DNA of 64,000 bases from Rothia sp. HMSC078H08 (GTDB taxonomy: Bacteria > Actinomycetota > Actinomycetes > Actinomycetales > Micrococcaceae), in contig NZ_KV795256.1 in the NCBI RefSeq assembly GCF_001808955.1, positions 258,636-322,635 on the forward strand, written 5' to 3'. The translations under genes and the position numbers were made by a program. Positions 1-8,864 of this stretch are shown here, piece by piece. Each line of letters starts with the position of its first letter. Position 1 is the stretch's first letter. Below the pieces are notes generated by a model. It saw only the letters and a program-made list of their open reading frames with translations, had not been told where the DNA came from and made no database searches.

Positions 1-88
1 GCCCCTGCGTAGGCGCGGAGGAAACATGCGGCGCACCTATACGCGTGTAGGAGCGAGGACGAACACCGCCTCTCAGCGTGAGAAACGG

Positions 89-1456
89 TTAGGCAGCCGC
101 CTCGCAGAAAGTCACCGTCACCGAACCGTTACTGCGCTCGCGCATCCACTGCGGCGCGTTCTCAGCCGAAACAATCGCACCCTCGCTCACCGACGGGGCG
201 AGGTACGAGCCGCCCGCGCCACCTGCGCCGCCCTGCATCGTGTAGCCAATGCCCTGACGCACGCCAGTCGGGCTGTTCAGCCACTTCTGGGTCAGCACAA
301 TCGAGGAGACGGACTGTGCCGCGCCGGAACCGCCGCCTCCGTAGCCTGCGCCGCCACCACCGGACACCACGGACTGGTAGCCGTTGAAGTTCTGCGCGTA
401 CGCGCCCTCGTCGTTGTAGATGTCCAGGTCCCAGCTGCGGTCCTCGTAGGTGCCCTTCTCGTGCACGCTGGCGGGGTTCTCATCCAGCTGGTAGGAGTAT
501 GCGCCCGCACCGTCGCCGCCATTGCCCGCGAAGCCGTTCGTGCCCGCGTTGCCGGCGACGAACTGGCTGAACAGCACCTGGTTGTTGGTGGTTTCAAAGC
601 CGATGATGGGGCCGCTGACCGGCAGGGTGCCTGCCGCGCCGCCTGCACCGCCCACGCCCGCCGCGCCGCCGAAACCGGAGTTGTAGGTCAGGACCTTGGA
701 GCGTTCAGCCTTGTAGATTTCGTAGCCGGGGGTGCCGTTGGAGCCTGCCGCTGCAGAGGCGCTACCCGCCGCGTCGAACTGCGGAGATGCATCCGAGCCG
801 AGGGGTGCCACGCCTGCGTCGATCTGGCCGTTGAGGTTGGAGTACCAGGGGTCTGCGTAGGACACGCCGGAGGTGGTCATGCCCGCGCCGCCACCGCCGC
901 CAGCCACAGCGATTACGGTGCCGTCGATGAGCAGTGCGGAGGAGCCGCCGCCGGATGCAGCGTACGCCTGGGTCTTGGAGTTTGCCGGGTCCGCGTACTT
1001 GGCGTCGACCTGCGCGGTGATGGTGGCGGGGATGGTGTAGGCGGGTACGGAGCCGCCGTTGCCGTAACCTTCACCACCGGCGGTGGGGGTGAGGGAGCCG
1101 TCACCGATACCGCCTGCTGCGGCGATAATCTGCACGGTGGAGCCGGGGGTGACGGCGATGATGCCGCTGACCTTCGCGCCGGAGCCGGCGGGGGTCATGC
1201 GGTTGTTGGTGCCGCCTGCGCCGCCGACCAGCTCGAAGCGGAGCTTGTGGACGTTGTCGGGCACGGCGAAGCTCTGAACGGTCTTGGTGCCTTCTTCGGT
1301 GCCGGAGATGTTGTACGCCGGGCTAGCTGCCAGGATGCAGTCGTTCGTAGCGGCGACGGACGCTGCGTAGGAGGGGATGGTTGCGGAGGCTGCGACGACG
1401 GGTGCCGCCCAGGCTGCACCAGCGACGAGCTTGCGGCGGGTCAGGGATGTAGACAT
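89..1456 (-). CDS. Tat-exported glycine-rich surface/secreted protein
   Basis: 455 residues from the ATG at 1456, which has an AAAGGG ribosome site just upstream; an ATG further upstream would bury the signal peptide. Residues 1-31 form a twin-arginine signal (TRRKLVAG, then an Ala-rich core, cleavage near SYA). The mature chain is dominated by Gly-Gly and Gly-Ala runs alternating with beta-prone stretches and ends in SVTVTF. This resembles the glycine-rich domain family of ALK/LTK-type proteins, in which the last strand reads G-x-V-T-I/V. Only two cysteines are present in the mature chain, one near each end (NDC and TFC), so a disulfide tying the ends together is possible. No LPxTG sorting signal or C-terminal membrane helix is seen, so release or non-covalent wall retention is likely. 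The biological role is unknown. Confidence 0.8.
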   Translation of the reverse strand: MSTSLTRRKLVAGAAWAAPVVAASATIPSYAASVAATNDCILAASPAYNISGTEEGTKTVQSFAVPDNVHKLRFELVGGAGGTNNRMTPAGSGAKVSGIIAVTPGSTVQIIAAAGGIGDGSLTPTAGGEGYGNGGSVPAYTIPATITAQVDAKYADPANSKTQAYAASGGGSSALLIDGTVIAVAGGGGGAGMTTSGVSYADPWYSNLNGQIDAGVAPLGSDASPQFDAAGSASAAAGSNGTPGYEIYKAERSKVLTYNSGFGGAAGVGGAGGAAGTLPVSGPIIGFETTNNQVLFSQFVAGNAGTNGFAGNGGDGAGAYSYQLDENPASVHEKGTYEDRSWDLDIYNDEGAYAQNFNGYQSVVSGGGGAGYGGGGSGAAQSVSSIVLTQKWLNSPTGVRQGIGYTMQGGAGGAGGSYLAPSVSEGAIVSAENAPQWMRERSNGSVTVTFCEAAA

Positions 1457-1610
1457 GGTATGCCCTTTATTTAGGTGGGGTGATGTGTTTGTGGTGCGGA
1501 TGCGGGAGCCTGTAGGCCTGCGCCCGGACGCTGAGGAAAAGCATACCTTGAACCTCAGCTTTAACATAAATCCCTAGCTCGAGCACAGTATGGGAGCTCT
1601 TGGGCATCTC

Positions 1611-1732
1611 GCGCCGCTCCCTTCCTTCGCTCCTGCAGGGGAACCCGCCACGCCCGGACGATCCGCTTCTCCTTGCTTCGCTGCGGAGAGCGCCCGGGCG
1701 GGCACCCTGATGTCGCTTTCGGAAGGTGCGGC
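1611..1732. repeat. 122-bp interspersed repeat, copy A
   Basis: This copy matches 2843-2964 over its full 122 bp with about six mismatches, in direct orientation. It ends one base before the stop codon of the HNH gene. Short ORFs inside it are unlikely to be genes, because the two copies differ at several positions without respecting a common frame. Confidence 0.85.
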
Positions 1733-1733
1733 T

Positions 1734-2726
1734 TTATGCGAGCCGCAGGTTCCGTCCGCGTACGCAACGCCAGCAGAGGGTCTGCAGGTTCTCGGGCTCG
1801 TTGTTGCCGCCTTCGGATAGCGGAATCTTGTGGACGACCTCTAGGATGAGGATTCGTTCACGCATGATGGAGTTGCCGCATCCGGGGTTTTGGCAGGTGT
1901 AGTTGTCGCGTTCTTTGATGCGTTGGCGCAGTTGGGCGGTCATGAGGGTGCGTTTGCCGCCTTCGGGCCATGCCCAGCGTATTTTGCGTTCCAGGGTTTC
2001 GGAGAGCGCGTCAAGGGTTGGGGTGTCGAGGGTGACGGTGACGGCACGATTTTCTTTGCCATTGGGTGAGGTGTATTCGAACCGGTAGACGGGGTAGGGC
2101 ACGGTCAGCCCTACGTGGCAGACGTTGAGTTTGTTCCAGAACTCGCCGGCGTAGTGCTTGGTGATGAAGTGGGGCGGGTTGATGTGTGCGAGCATGTCGT
2201 CTTCGCGGCGTCGCACGTTGTCGACCGCGTTTTCGAGGCGCGCAATATCGTCAGAAAGCCGCTGCACGTCCTTGAGGGTTTGCAGGTCCGCTTCGATGTG
2301 GAAGTATTTGGTGAGGCTGCCGATGGGGTCCCGCTCGGCTTCGAGAACGACCTGTTTTGAGGAGTTGTAGACGTGCGGGTGGCGTTCTTCGGGTTTCTTC
2401 CGCAGCAGCGTCTGCCAGGTTTTGGGTTGTTGAACTTCGACGGTGGCGAGGTGGCTGTACATACCGTTGGTGGAGGCACCGAGTTCGTAGATTCCGTGGG
2501 TGTAGATGTCGTGTACGTAGCTGGCGACTTCGTTGTATTCGCTGGCGAGTGTGGCGGTGCGTTGCCGGTGCGTCTGGAATTCGGGGGTTGCGAAGTACCG
2601 GTTTTTGCGGATGGTCATGATGATGCCCGCGATGAGCACGATGATGACGACGCCAAGGATGACGTACCAGAGGGAGAAGGCGAGGCATACGGCGAAGAAG
2701 AGGCCGAGCCCTTTGAGGAATTTCAT
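1734..2726 (-). CDS. Membrane-anchored HNH-domain protein
   Basis: 330 residues; the start has a good AAAGGA ribosome site. Residues 5-40 are a long hydrophobic segment followed by RKNR, so the rest should lie in the cytoplasm. The middle (about 140-195) is charged and predicted coiled coil. The last 64 residues are an HNH fold: CxxxxC (about 278/283), VVHKIPLSEGG with the central His near 299, ENLQ, then CxxC (318/321). The two Cys pairs fit a zinc-bound HNH domain. The usual Asp before the catalytic His is Val, and no His or Asn follows the last CxxC, so nuclease activity is uncertain. Near-identical 122-bp direct repeats flank the gene, suggesting the segment has been duplicated or moved. 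A restriction, defence or DNA-processing role is possible but not shown. Confidence 0.8.
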   Translation of the reverse strand: MKFLKGLGLFFAVCLAFSLWYVILGVVIIVLIAGIIMTIRKNRYFATPEFQTHRQRTATLASEYNEVASYVHDIYTHGIYELGASTNGMYSHLATVEVQQPKTWQTLLRKKPEERHPHVYNSSKQVVLEAERDPIGSLTKYFHIEADLQTLKDVQRLSDDIARLENAVDNVRRREDDMLAHINPPHFITKHYAGEFWNKLNVCHVGLTVPYPVYRFEYTSPNGKENRAVTVTLDTPTLDALSETLERKIRWAWPEGGKRTLMTAQLRQRIKERDNYTCQNPGCGNSIMRERILILEVVHKIPLSEGGNNEPENLQTLCWRCVRGRNLRLA

Positions 2727-2842
2727 GGGTGTTCCTTTGTGATACGGCGGTGTATCTGTGAGTGTAGATTTCCTCCATTAGGGTATCGGAGGTGGGTACT
2801 GTGTGCAAAGCATTTGGTCACGTTGGAGGTGTATAGGCTTCC

Positions 2843-2964
2843 GCGCCGCTCCCTTCCTGCGCTCCTGCAGGGGAACCCGCCACGCCCGGACGCTCCGCTC
2901 TTCCTTGCTTCGTTGCGGAGAGCGCCCGTGCGGGCACCCTGATGTCGCTTTCGGAAGGTGCGGC
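2843..2964. repeat. 122-bp interspersed repeat, copy B
   Basis: This is a direct copy of 1611-1732, about 95% identical by eye, on the other side of the HNH gene. Both copies run from GCGCCGCTCCCTTCC to GGAAGGTGCGGC. Confidence 0.85.
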
Positions 2965-3139
2965 GCTAAGCCGCAATTTCAACCCACCTATTTGGCGGAG
3001 CCAGCAAAAGACTGAAAGAGCGACAGCCCCTCTCCCCTTTAAGTTCGTTATGCCGGTATCGCGCACACAAGCCCTGCGCTTACTAATCTGAGGCTGGGTG
3101 TTTTATTTACGAAGTGGAGGGAATGGTGTCCTCCGCAGT

Positions 3140-3195
3140 GACATCAGGGTGCCCGAAGCGAAGCGAGGGCGGGTCCCCTGTAGGAACAAGGAGGG
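3140..3195. repeat. Partial inverted copy (C) of the 122-bp repeat
   Basis: Read on the minus strand, this segment matches the repeat's CTGCAGGGGAACCCGCC part (as CTACAGGGGACCCGCC) and its GGGCACCCTGATGTC part, with the middle (about 45 bp) missing. It lies in opposite orientation to copies A and B. Confidence 0.65.
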
Positions 3196-3235
3196 CACCA
3201 TCCCTCCTAAACCAAAACTAAAAAGTTAAACACAA

Positions 3236-3263
3236 AAGCCCTGATTCCGAAGAATCAGGGCTT
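3236..3263 (-). terminator. Terminator of the tRNA cluster
   Basis: A perfect 12-bp stem (aagccctgattc / gaatcagggctt) with a CGAA loop lies directly after the 3' end of tRNA-Val. A TTTTGTGTTT tract follows on the minus strand. Confidence 0.85.
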
Positions 3264-3269
3264 CATTTG

Positions 3270-3341
3270 TGCGCGATACTGGGATCGAACCAGTGACCTC
3301 TTCCGTGTCAGGGAAGCGCGCTACCGCTGCGCCAATCGCGC
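3270..3341 (-). tRNA. tRNA-Val (GAC)
   Basis: The minus strand gives a 7-bp acceptor stem GCGCGAT/ATCGCGC, an anticodon loop CTGACAC with anticodon GAC, a T loop GGTTCGATCCC and discriminator A. No CCA is encoded. It is the last gene of a three-tRNA minus-strand cluster. Confidence 0.95.
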
Positions 3342-3365
3342 TCACAAAACAGTTGTTTTGTTGCG

Positions 3366-3436
3366 AGGTGAGGACGGGATTCGAACCCGCGTACACGGCT
3401 TTGCAGGCCGCTGCCTAACCACTCGACCACCTCACC
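3366..3436 (-). tRNA. tRNA-Cys (GCA)
   Basis: The acceptor stem is GGTGAGG/CCTCACC and the anticodon loop CTGCAAA carries GCA. Discriminator U is the identity base expected for tRNA-Cys. The T arm reads GGGTTCGAATCCC. It is the middle gene of the cluster. Confidence 0.95.
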
Positions 3437-3483
3437 GCATACGCTCCACGAGGGAACGCGTTCGAACTCTTGGAGTCCTTACG

Positions 3484-3556
<73 letters not shown>

Positions 3557-3622
3557 ATATCAGCGTATTCAATTTGAATCATTCCGTTGGAGTTTTTCGC
3601 TCCGTCGTGCTGACAGGTAAAT

Positions 3623-3651
3623 ACTATACGGGGTTTTTGAGTGTTTGCCAA
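3623..3651 (-). promoter_or_regulatory. Promoter of the tRNA-Gly-Cys-Val cluster
   Basis: On the minus strand, TTGGCA (3651-3646) is followed after exactly 17 nt by TATAGT (3628-3623). This is close to the sigma-70-type consensus. Transcription should start near 3616, about 60 nt before tRNA-Gly. Confidence 0.75.
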
Positions 3652-3869
3652 ATCCTTTGCAGAATGCCTTGTGTTCCGCATGTTTCCGGGGCAGAACGGT
3701 GTATTTGGGCTCGTTTTTGAGGTGCGCGAGCAAAATTTATTTTCATGGTGCCGGTCACATTTTTGGGGTTTTGGGGTGGTTACTGTTCCCGTGAGGGCAG
3801 CAGCGGGCACACGATGTCCTCCACGATGTCTGCAGAACGTCCGCAAAATTTTTCGCAAGGACACGAAAA

Positions 3870-3902
3870 GGAGGGGTGGGGAACCTGGTTCCCCGCCCCT
3901 CC
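3870..3902 (-). terminator. Terminator of glnE
   Basis: A GC-rich inverted repeat (gaggggtggggaac ... gttccccgcccctc) is followed on the minus strand by TTTTCG. It lies about 55 bp after the glnE stop. Confidence 0.8.
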
Positions 3903-3956
3903 TCTATGAAATCCGCACCGGCAAATACGCCAGGCCCATGTTTTTCTGGAATCTTT

Positions 3957-6900
3957 TTAGAGCTCTTCGAAGAAGAGGCGTTCGTAGACCTTGCGGGCGT
4001 TGCGGGTTTGGCGCAGGTAGTCCTCTTCGAGGGCGCGTGCGCTGCCGGCGGGGTATCCGCACCAGCGGGCGATTGCTTCCAAGTCGGCGCGTCCCGAGGG
4101 TAGGGTGTCGGATTGGCGCACGCCGCGCAGTACGTTGCCGCCGCGGATCTTCGTGGCAAGCAGCCAGGCGCCACTGAGGATTTCAGCGTCCGCAGCCTCG
4201 ACCAGCCCCGCCTCAACCGCGGCGTTTAGCGCCTTCAGGGTGGAGGTGGTTCGTAGCCCCGGCACGGCGTGCGCGTGGCGCAGCTGCACGAGCTGGACCA
4301 GCCATTCCACGTCAGAGAGGCCGCCGCGGCCGAGCTTGAGCTGGCGGGTGCGGTCGGCACCGTGTGGCATGCGTTCGTTCTCAACGCGCGCTTTCATGCG
4401 GCGAATCTGCTGCACCTGTTCGGGCGTGAAAGTTGCCGGGTAGCGGTACGGGTCGATGAGCTCCACGAAAGCACGTCCGAGCTCCTCGTCGCCGGCAATG
4501 GGGCGGGCGCGGGCGAGCGCCTGGAATTCCCAGGTTTCCGCCCATCGCTCGTAGTAGGAGCGGTAGGAGTCCAGCGAGCGCACGATAGCGCCCTGCTTGC
4601 CTTCGGGGCGCAGGTCGGCGTCCACTTCGAGGGGCCGTTCGGCACGAATGGCGGGCTTGACGGGCTGCTTGAGGAGCGCCAGGGTGCGGTTGACAATGCG
4701 TGCCGCCTGTTCCTGTGCGGCGTCCTCGTCTGCGCCGTCGAGGGGTTCGTGCACGAACATGACGTCCGCGTCGGAGCCGAAGCCGTTCTCGGCGCCGCCG
4801 AGGCGGCCCATGCCGATGACGGCGATGCGGGTGAGTAGCTTCTCCCCCGCTGTCTCCTCAGCTTCGGCGGGTTCAGCGCCTTCCGGTGCCGCTTGGAGCT
4901 CACGCAGGGCAATCTGCAGCGCCGCACCGATTGTGCACTCGTCAATGGCGGCAAGACCAGCGCAGGTATCCTCAATAGTCGCAATGCCCAGAGTCCACCC
5001 CATGGCGGTGCGCAGGGTCTCACGCCGACGCATATAACGCACGGCGCGCATCGCCTCGGCGGCGTCCTCGTGGCGTGCCAGCAGGGAGGAAACCTCGGAA
5101 GCAAGCGCCTCCTCCCCCAGCGGTTTGAGGTCGGCAACCTTGTCCAGCCAGGCGATGGAGGCGGAAGCGTCCTCGAGCAGGTCGGTCATGGGGCGTGAGC
5201 TGGAGAGCAGCTGGCTGAGGCGTTCGGCGGCTGCGGGCGAGTCGCGGAGCATGCGCAGGTACCAGCTGGTGCTGCCGAGCGATTCGGAGACGATGCGGAA
5301 TCCAAGCAGGCCGGCGTCCGCATCCACACCGCGGGCGAACCAGCCCAGTAGCACGGGCATGAGGTGACGCTGAATGTCTGCACTGCGGGAAAGTCCCGTG
5401 GTGAGTGCCTTGATGTGGCGCATGGCGCCGCGCGGGTCGCGGTAGCCGAGGGCTGCGAGGCGGTCCTGTGCCGCCTGTTCGCTGAGCACCACTTCGTCGC
5501 GGCTGAGCGTGGAGACGGCGGCGAGCAGCGGGCGGAAGAAGATCCGCTCGTGCAGTGAACGGACGTTCCGTTTAATTTTCTGCCATGCCTTGAGCATCTG
5601 CTCGGCGGAGAGCGTGCCGTTGCGTTCCGGGGAGAGGATTGAGCGGGCGAGGGCGCGCTGTTCGGCGTCCTTTTCGGGCATCAGGTGGGTGCGGCGCAGC
5701 TGTTGCAGTTGGATGCGGTGCTCGAGCACGCGCAGCTTCTTGTAGTCGCGGCTGAATGCTTCGGCGTCGGTGCGGCTAATGTAGCTGACGGCGGTCAGCG
5801 CCGCGAGGGAATCCACGGTGGATTTGGTGCGCACGGCGGGGTCGGTTCGACCGTGCACGAGCTGCAGCAGCTGCACGGTGAACTCAATATCACGCAGGCC
5901 GCCCGGGCCCAGCTTAATCTGGCGGTCCACCTGGTTCGAGGGAATATTGTCGGTCACGCGGGCGCGCATCGCCTGCACGGATTCCACGAAGGATTCACGG
6001 GCGGCGGACTCCCACACGAAGGGGTCGATTGCGCGGGCGTAGCGGGCGCCCAGCTGCGCCGAACCGGCGATGGGGCGTGCCTTGAGTAGAGCCTGGAATT
6101 CCCAGTTTTCTGCCCAGCGCTTGTAGTACTGAACGTAGGATTCGACGGTGCGAACGAGCGGGCCGTCCTTACCTTCGGGGCGCAGGTTCGCGTCGACCTC
6201 CCAGAGGGCGGGTTCGGGTGCGGGGCCCATGATGGCGCGGGTGAGGGCGTGCACGAGCTCCGTGCCGATGGTGGAACATTCGTTCTCGGTGAGCTTGAGC
6301 GGGGCGCTCTCCCCCTCTGCCCCGGCATAAGGCGCAGCACCAGCGGCGGCGGGTTCCACGGGTGCAACCACGTACACCACGTCAACGTCAGAGATGTAGT
6401 TCAGCTCGCGGGCACCGCACTTGCCCATGCCGATAATTGCCAAGTCCAGGGCGTCTACGGCTTCGCCTCGGCGAGGAGCCGCCAGACCGGGACCCAGTCC
6501 CTCCGCCACTTCGGTGCGCGCAATGGCGAGCGCGCCCTCCAGCGCGGCGGCAGCCAAATCGGCGAGGTGACGACCGATGGTGGGCATCATTTCGACCGGG
6601 TCTTCACAGCACACGTCGAGCAGGGCGATGCGCGCCAGGGCGGCGCGGTAGGCAACGCGCAGGGTCACGTAGCCGTCTTTGCCGGTCTGTTCGGCGGCAG
6701 CGCGCGGACGCTCCGCGTGGGGGTCGGTGCCGAGGGCGGTGAGGATATCGCGGCGGTAGGGGGTGTCCAGCGGTGCGATGGGGGTCAGGAATTCCCCGTC
6801 GGTTTCCGGCAGAATCGACGCCGGGTGCTGGGAGCGAATCAGCGCGCTCTCAGCCGGGTACACCTGCGTGTCGAAGAGCGGGTCAATGTGTTCGGGGCGG

Positions 6901-7310
6901 CGGTAGAGAAAATCGCCAATCGCCTGGGATGCGCCAAGCAGGCGGTACATGCCGAATTCTTTGTCGCCGCGGTTGGCGCGTTCGGCGACCGCCGGGTGCT
7001 TCTCGATGAGGCGCACGAGGGCGGGCAGGGCAATATCCGGTGAGGGCGCGAGGCGTAGCCCGGCAAAGAGCGCATCCTGCGAGACGTGCTTCAGTTCGGG
7101 TGCGTTGAGCCAGCGTTCTGCCTTGGAGGGGTCGTGGAAGCCGGTGGCAATCATGCGGGTGCGCAGGCGTAGCTGAGCTTTGCGTTCGGCTTCGGCGCGT
7201 TGCTCATCGTCGAGTGCGTCGGGGGCGATATCGGTGAGCGGTTTGGGTTCTTTGGCGGGGTCGATAATGCGGATGAGCCCGGTGGCCGGGTAGTGGGAGC
7301 TGTCAGTCAT
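3957..7310 (-). CDS. glnE: Bifunctional glutamine synthetase adenylyltransferase/adenylyl-removing enzyme
   Basis: 1117 residues, somewhat longer than the roughly 950-1000 usual for GlnE. The protein has the family's duplicated nucleotidyltransferase architecture. The N-terminal half carries GMGKCGARELNYISDVD near residue 293 (adenylyl-removing domain). The C-terminal half carries GMGRLGGAENGFGSDAD near 840 (adenylyl-transferring domain); the DxD pairs are the metal-binding catalytic residues. GlnE attaches AMP to, or removes it from, a tyrosine of the main glutamine synthetase in response to nitrogen status. It sits about 210 bp downstream of glnA2 on the same strand, the order known from mycobacteria. 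The adjacent GlnA2 lacks the target tyrosine, so the substrate should be a GlnA1 encoded elsewhere. The start is the first plausible ATG; its ribosome site is weak. Confidence 0.95.
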   Translation of the reverse strand: MTDSSHYPATGLIRIIDPAKEPKPLTDIAPDALDDEQRAEAERKAQLRLRTRMIATGFHDPSKAERWLNAPELKHVSQDALFAGLRLAPSPDIALPALVRLIEKHPAVAERANRGDKEFGMYRLLGASQAIGDFLYRRPEHIDPLFDTQVYPAESALIRSQHPASILPETDGEFLTPIAPLDTPYRRDILTALGTDPHAERPRAAAEQTGKDGYVTLRVAYRAALARIALLDVCCEDPVEMMPTIGRHLADLAAAALEGALAIARTEVAEGLGPGLAAPRRGEAVDALDLAIIGMGKCGARELNYISDVDVVYVVAPVEPAAAGAAPYAGAEGESAPLKLTENECSTIGTELVHALTRAIMGPAPEPALWEVDANLRPEGKDGPLVRTVESYVQYYKRWAENWEFQALLKARPIAGSAQLGARYARAIDPFVWESAARESFVESVQAMRARVTDNIPSNQVDRQIKLGPGGLRDIEFTVQLLQLVHGRTDPAVRTKSTVDSLAALTAVSYISRTDAEAFSRDYKKLRVLEHRIQLQQLRRTHLMPEKDAEQRALARSILSPERNGTLSAEQMLKAWQKIKRNVRSLHERIFFRPLLAAVSTLSRDEVVLSEQAAQDRLAALGYRDPRGAMRHIKALTTGLSRSADIQRHLMPVLLGWFARGVDADAGLLGFRIVSESLGSTSWYLRMLRDSPAAAERLSQLLSSSRPMTDLLEDASASIAWLDKVADLKPLGEEALASEVSSLLARHEDAAEAMRAVRYMRRRETLRTAMGWTLGIATIEDTCAGLAAIDECTIGAALQIALRELQAAPEGAEPAEAEETAGEKLLTRIAVIGMGRLGGAENGFGSDADVMFVHEPLDGADEDAAQEQAARIVNRTLALLKQPVKPAIRAERPLEVDADLRPEGKQGAIVRSLDSYRSYYERWAETWEFQALARARPIAGDEELGRAFVELIDPYRYPATFTPEQVQQIRRMKARVENERMPHGADRTRQLKLGRGGLSDVEWLVQLVQLRHAHAVPGLRTTSTLKALNAAVEAGLVEAADAEILSGAWLLATKIRGGNVLRGVRQSDTLPSGRADLEAIARWCGYPAGSARALEEDYLRQTRNARKVYERLFFEEL

Positions 7311-7458
7311 AGCGTGAGAACCGTGGGTAGAGAACTGGGGAAAGAACTGTGGGTGGAGAGTAGATCCGGGGTGGAAAGTATAAATTTCGCCAGCAAAAAT
7401 CGGCGGCTAAAAATCGGCGGTGAACGGTGCAGCCAATAGGTGCATTTGATAGACCTGT

Positions 7459-7500
7459 GGGCGGTACCCGCCGGCGTGTTACCGGTAGCGGGTACCGCCC
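7459..7500 (-). terminator. Hairpin after glnA2
   Basis: A 13-bp stem (gggcggtacccgc / gcgggtaccgccc) encloses a 16-nt loop 24 bp after the glnA2 stop. No U-run follows, so termination may be partial and allow some read-through into glnE. Confidence 0.5.
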
Positions 7501-7523
7501 TGAGGCTGTCAGCGGTTACTCAT

Positions 7524-8864
7524 TTAGAGGATTCCGAGGTTGTGCTTGAGCTCGTACGGGGTCACCTGAGCCTGGTACTGGTCCCAGTCGGCGCGCTTAT
7601 TGCGCAGGAACTGCTCGAAGACCTGCTCGCCCAGAACCTCTGCCATGAACTCGGATTCTTCGGTGATATTGATGGCTTCACGCAGGGACGCCGGCAGCGG
7701 GTTGTAGCCCATGGCTCGGCGTTCGGCGTTGGTCATGGCGGCGAGGTCTTCGGTCACGGCGGGCATGAGCGGGTACTCGTTTTCGATGCCCTTCAGGCCT
7801 GCGGCGAGAATCACCGCGTAGGCGAGGTACGGGTTCGACGCCGAGTCCAGGCCGCGGTACTCGATGCGGGCGGACTGCATCTTGTTCGGCTTGTACAGGG
7901 GCACACGCACGAGGGCGGAGCGGTTGTTGTGGCCCCAGGAGACGTAGGAGGGTGCTTCGCCGCCGCCCCAGAGACGCTTGTAGGAGTTGATGAACTGGTT
8001 GGTGACCGCGGTGAATTCGGGGGCGTGCTTGAGCACACCGGCGATGAAGTGGCGTGCGGTCTTGGACAGCTGGTATTCGGCACCGGCTTCGAAGAATGCG
8101 TTGGTGTCGCCTTCGAAGAGGGAGAAGTGGGTGTGCATGCCGCTGCCGGCGTACTTGGTGAAGGGCTTGGGCATGAAGGTTGCGTACATGCCGAGCGAGT
8201 AGGCGACTTCCTTGATGACGGTGCGGAAGGTCATGACGTTATCGGCGGTCTGCAGGGCGTCGGCGTGGCGCAGGTCGATTTCGTTCTGTCCGGGGCCGGT
8301 TTCGTGGTGGCTGAATTCGACGGAGATGCCGACTTCTTCGAGCATGGTCACTGCCTTGCGGCGGAAGTCCTGCACGATGCCGCCGGGGGTGTGGTCGAAG
8401 TAGGATTCGTGATCCACGGGCACGGGGAATCCGTCGGCGCCGAGCTTGGAGGATTCGAGCAGGTAGAACTCAATTTCAGGTGAGGTGTAGCAGGTGAAGC
8501 CCATCTCCGCTGCCTTGTTGAGCACGCGCTTGAGCACGCCGCGGGTGTCGGAGGCGCTAATCTCACCGTCGGGGGTGAGCACGTCACAGAACATGCGGGA
8601 GGTGTAGTCTTCCTCGCCGCGCCAGGGCAGGATCTGGAAGGTGGAGGGGTCCGGCTGCAACAGCATGTCGGATTCGTAGATGCGGGAGAAACCCTCAATC
8701 GAGGATCCGTCAAAGCCCAGGCCCTCATCGAAGGCGCTTTCTACTTCAGCCGGTGCGAGCGCAACGGATTTGAGGGTGCCGACCACGTCGGTGAACCAGA
8801 GGCGGATGAAGCGGATGTCGCGCTCTTCGATGGTGCGCAGTACGAATTCCTGTTGACGGTCCAT
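7524..8864 (-). CDS. glnA2: Type I glutamine synthetase, GlnA2 class
   Basis: 446 residues, the length typical of actinobacterial GlnA2 (GlnA1 is about 475). It condenses glutamate and ammonia using ATP in the cytosol. Family signatures are GFDGSSIEGF near residue 50, the ATP-binding GSGMHTHFS segment, and NPYLAYA in the C-terminal half. Where adenylylated enzymes have a KDLYELP-like loop with the target tyrosine, this protein reads TEDLAAMTN, so it should not be controlled by GlnE although glnE lies next to it. The start ATG is preceded by GAGAGGG. The assignment to GlnA2 rests on length, the missing tyrosine and the glnE neighbour. Confidence 0.92.
   Translation of the reverse strand: MDRQQEFVLRTIEERDIRFIRLWFTDVVGTLKSVALAPAEVESAFDEGLGFDGSSIEGFSRIYESDMLLQPDPSTFQILPWRGEEDYTSRMFCDVLTPDGEISASDTRGVLKRVLNKAAEMGFTCYTSPEIEFYLLESSKLGADGFPVPVDHESYFDHTPGGIVQDFRRKAVTMLEEVGISVEFSHHETGPGQNEIDLRHADALQTADNVMTFRTVIKEVAYSLGMYATFMPKPFTKYAGSGMHTHFSLFEGDTNAFFEAGAEYQLSKTARHFIAGVLKHAPEFTAVTNQFINSYKRLWGGGEAPSYVSWGHNNRSALVRVPLYKPNKMQSARIEYRGLDSASNPYLAYAVILAAGLKGIENEYPLMPAVTEDLAAMTNAERRAMGYNPLPASLREAINITEESEFMAEVLGEQVFEQFLRNKRADWDQYQAQVTPYELKHNLGIL

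Larger units (their letters stand above)
2727..3235. other. Gene-free spacer with repeats
   Basis: No credible gene lies here. The spacer holds repeat copy B (2843-2964) and inverted partial copy C (about 3140-3195). A minus-strand open frame at 2818-3066 mostly translates repeat B and has no convincing ribosome site. Confidence 0.7.

Noticed and set aside
26..1474. Plus-strand open frame over the glycine-rich gene
   Set aside because: It mirrors the gene on the other strand, which has a signal peptide and ribosome site; the product is an Ala/Gly/Arg-rich shadow.
2818..3066. Minus-strand ORF of 82 codons
   Set aside because: Most of it translates the 122-bp repeat. The other copy is read in a different frame, so coding is not conserved.
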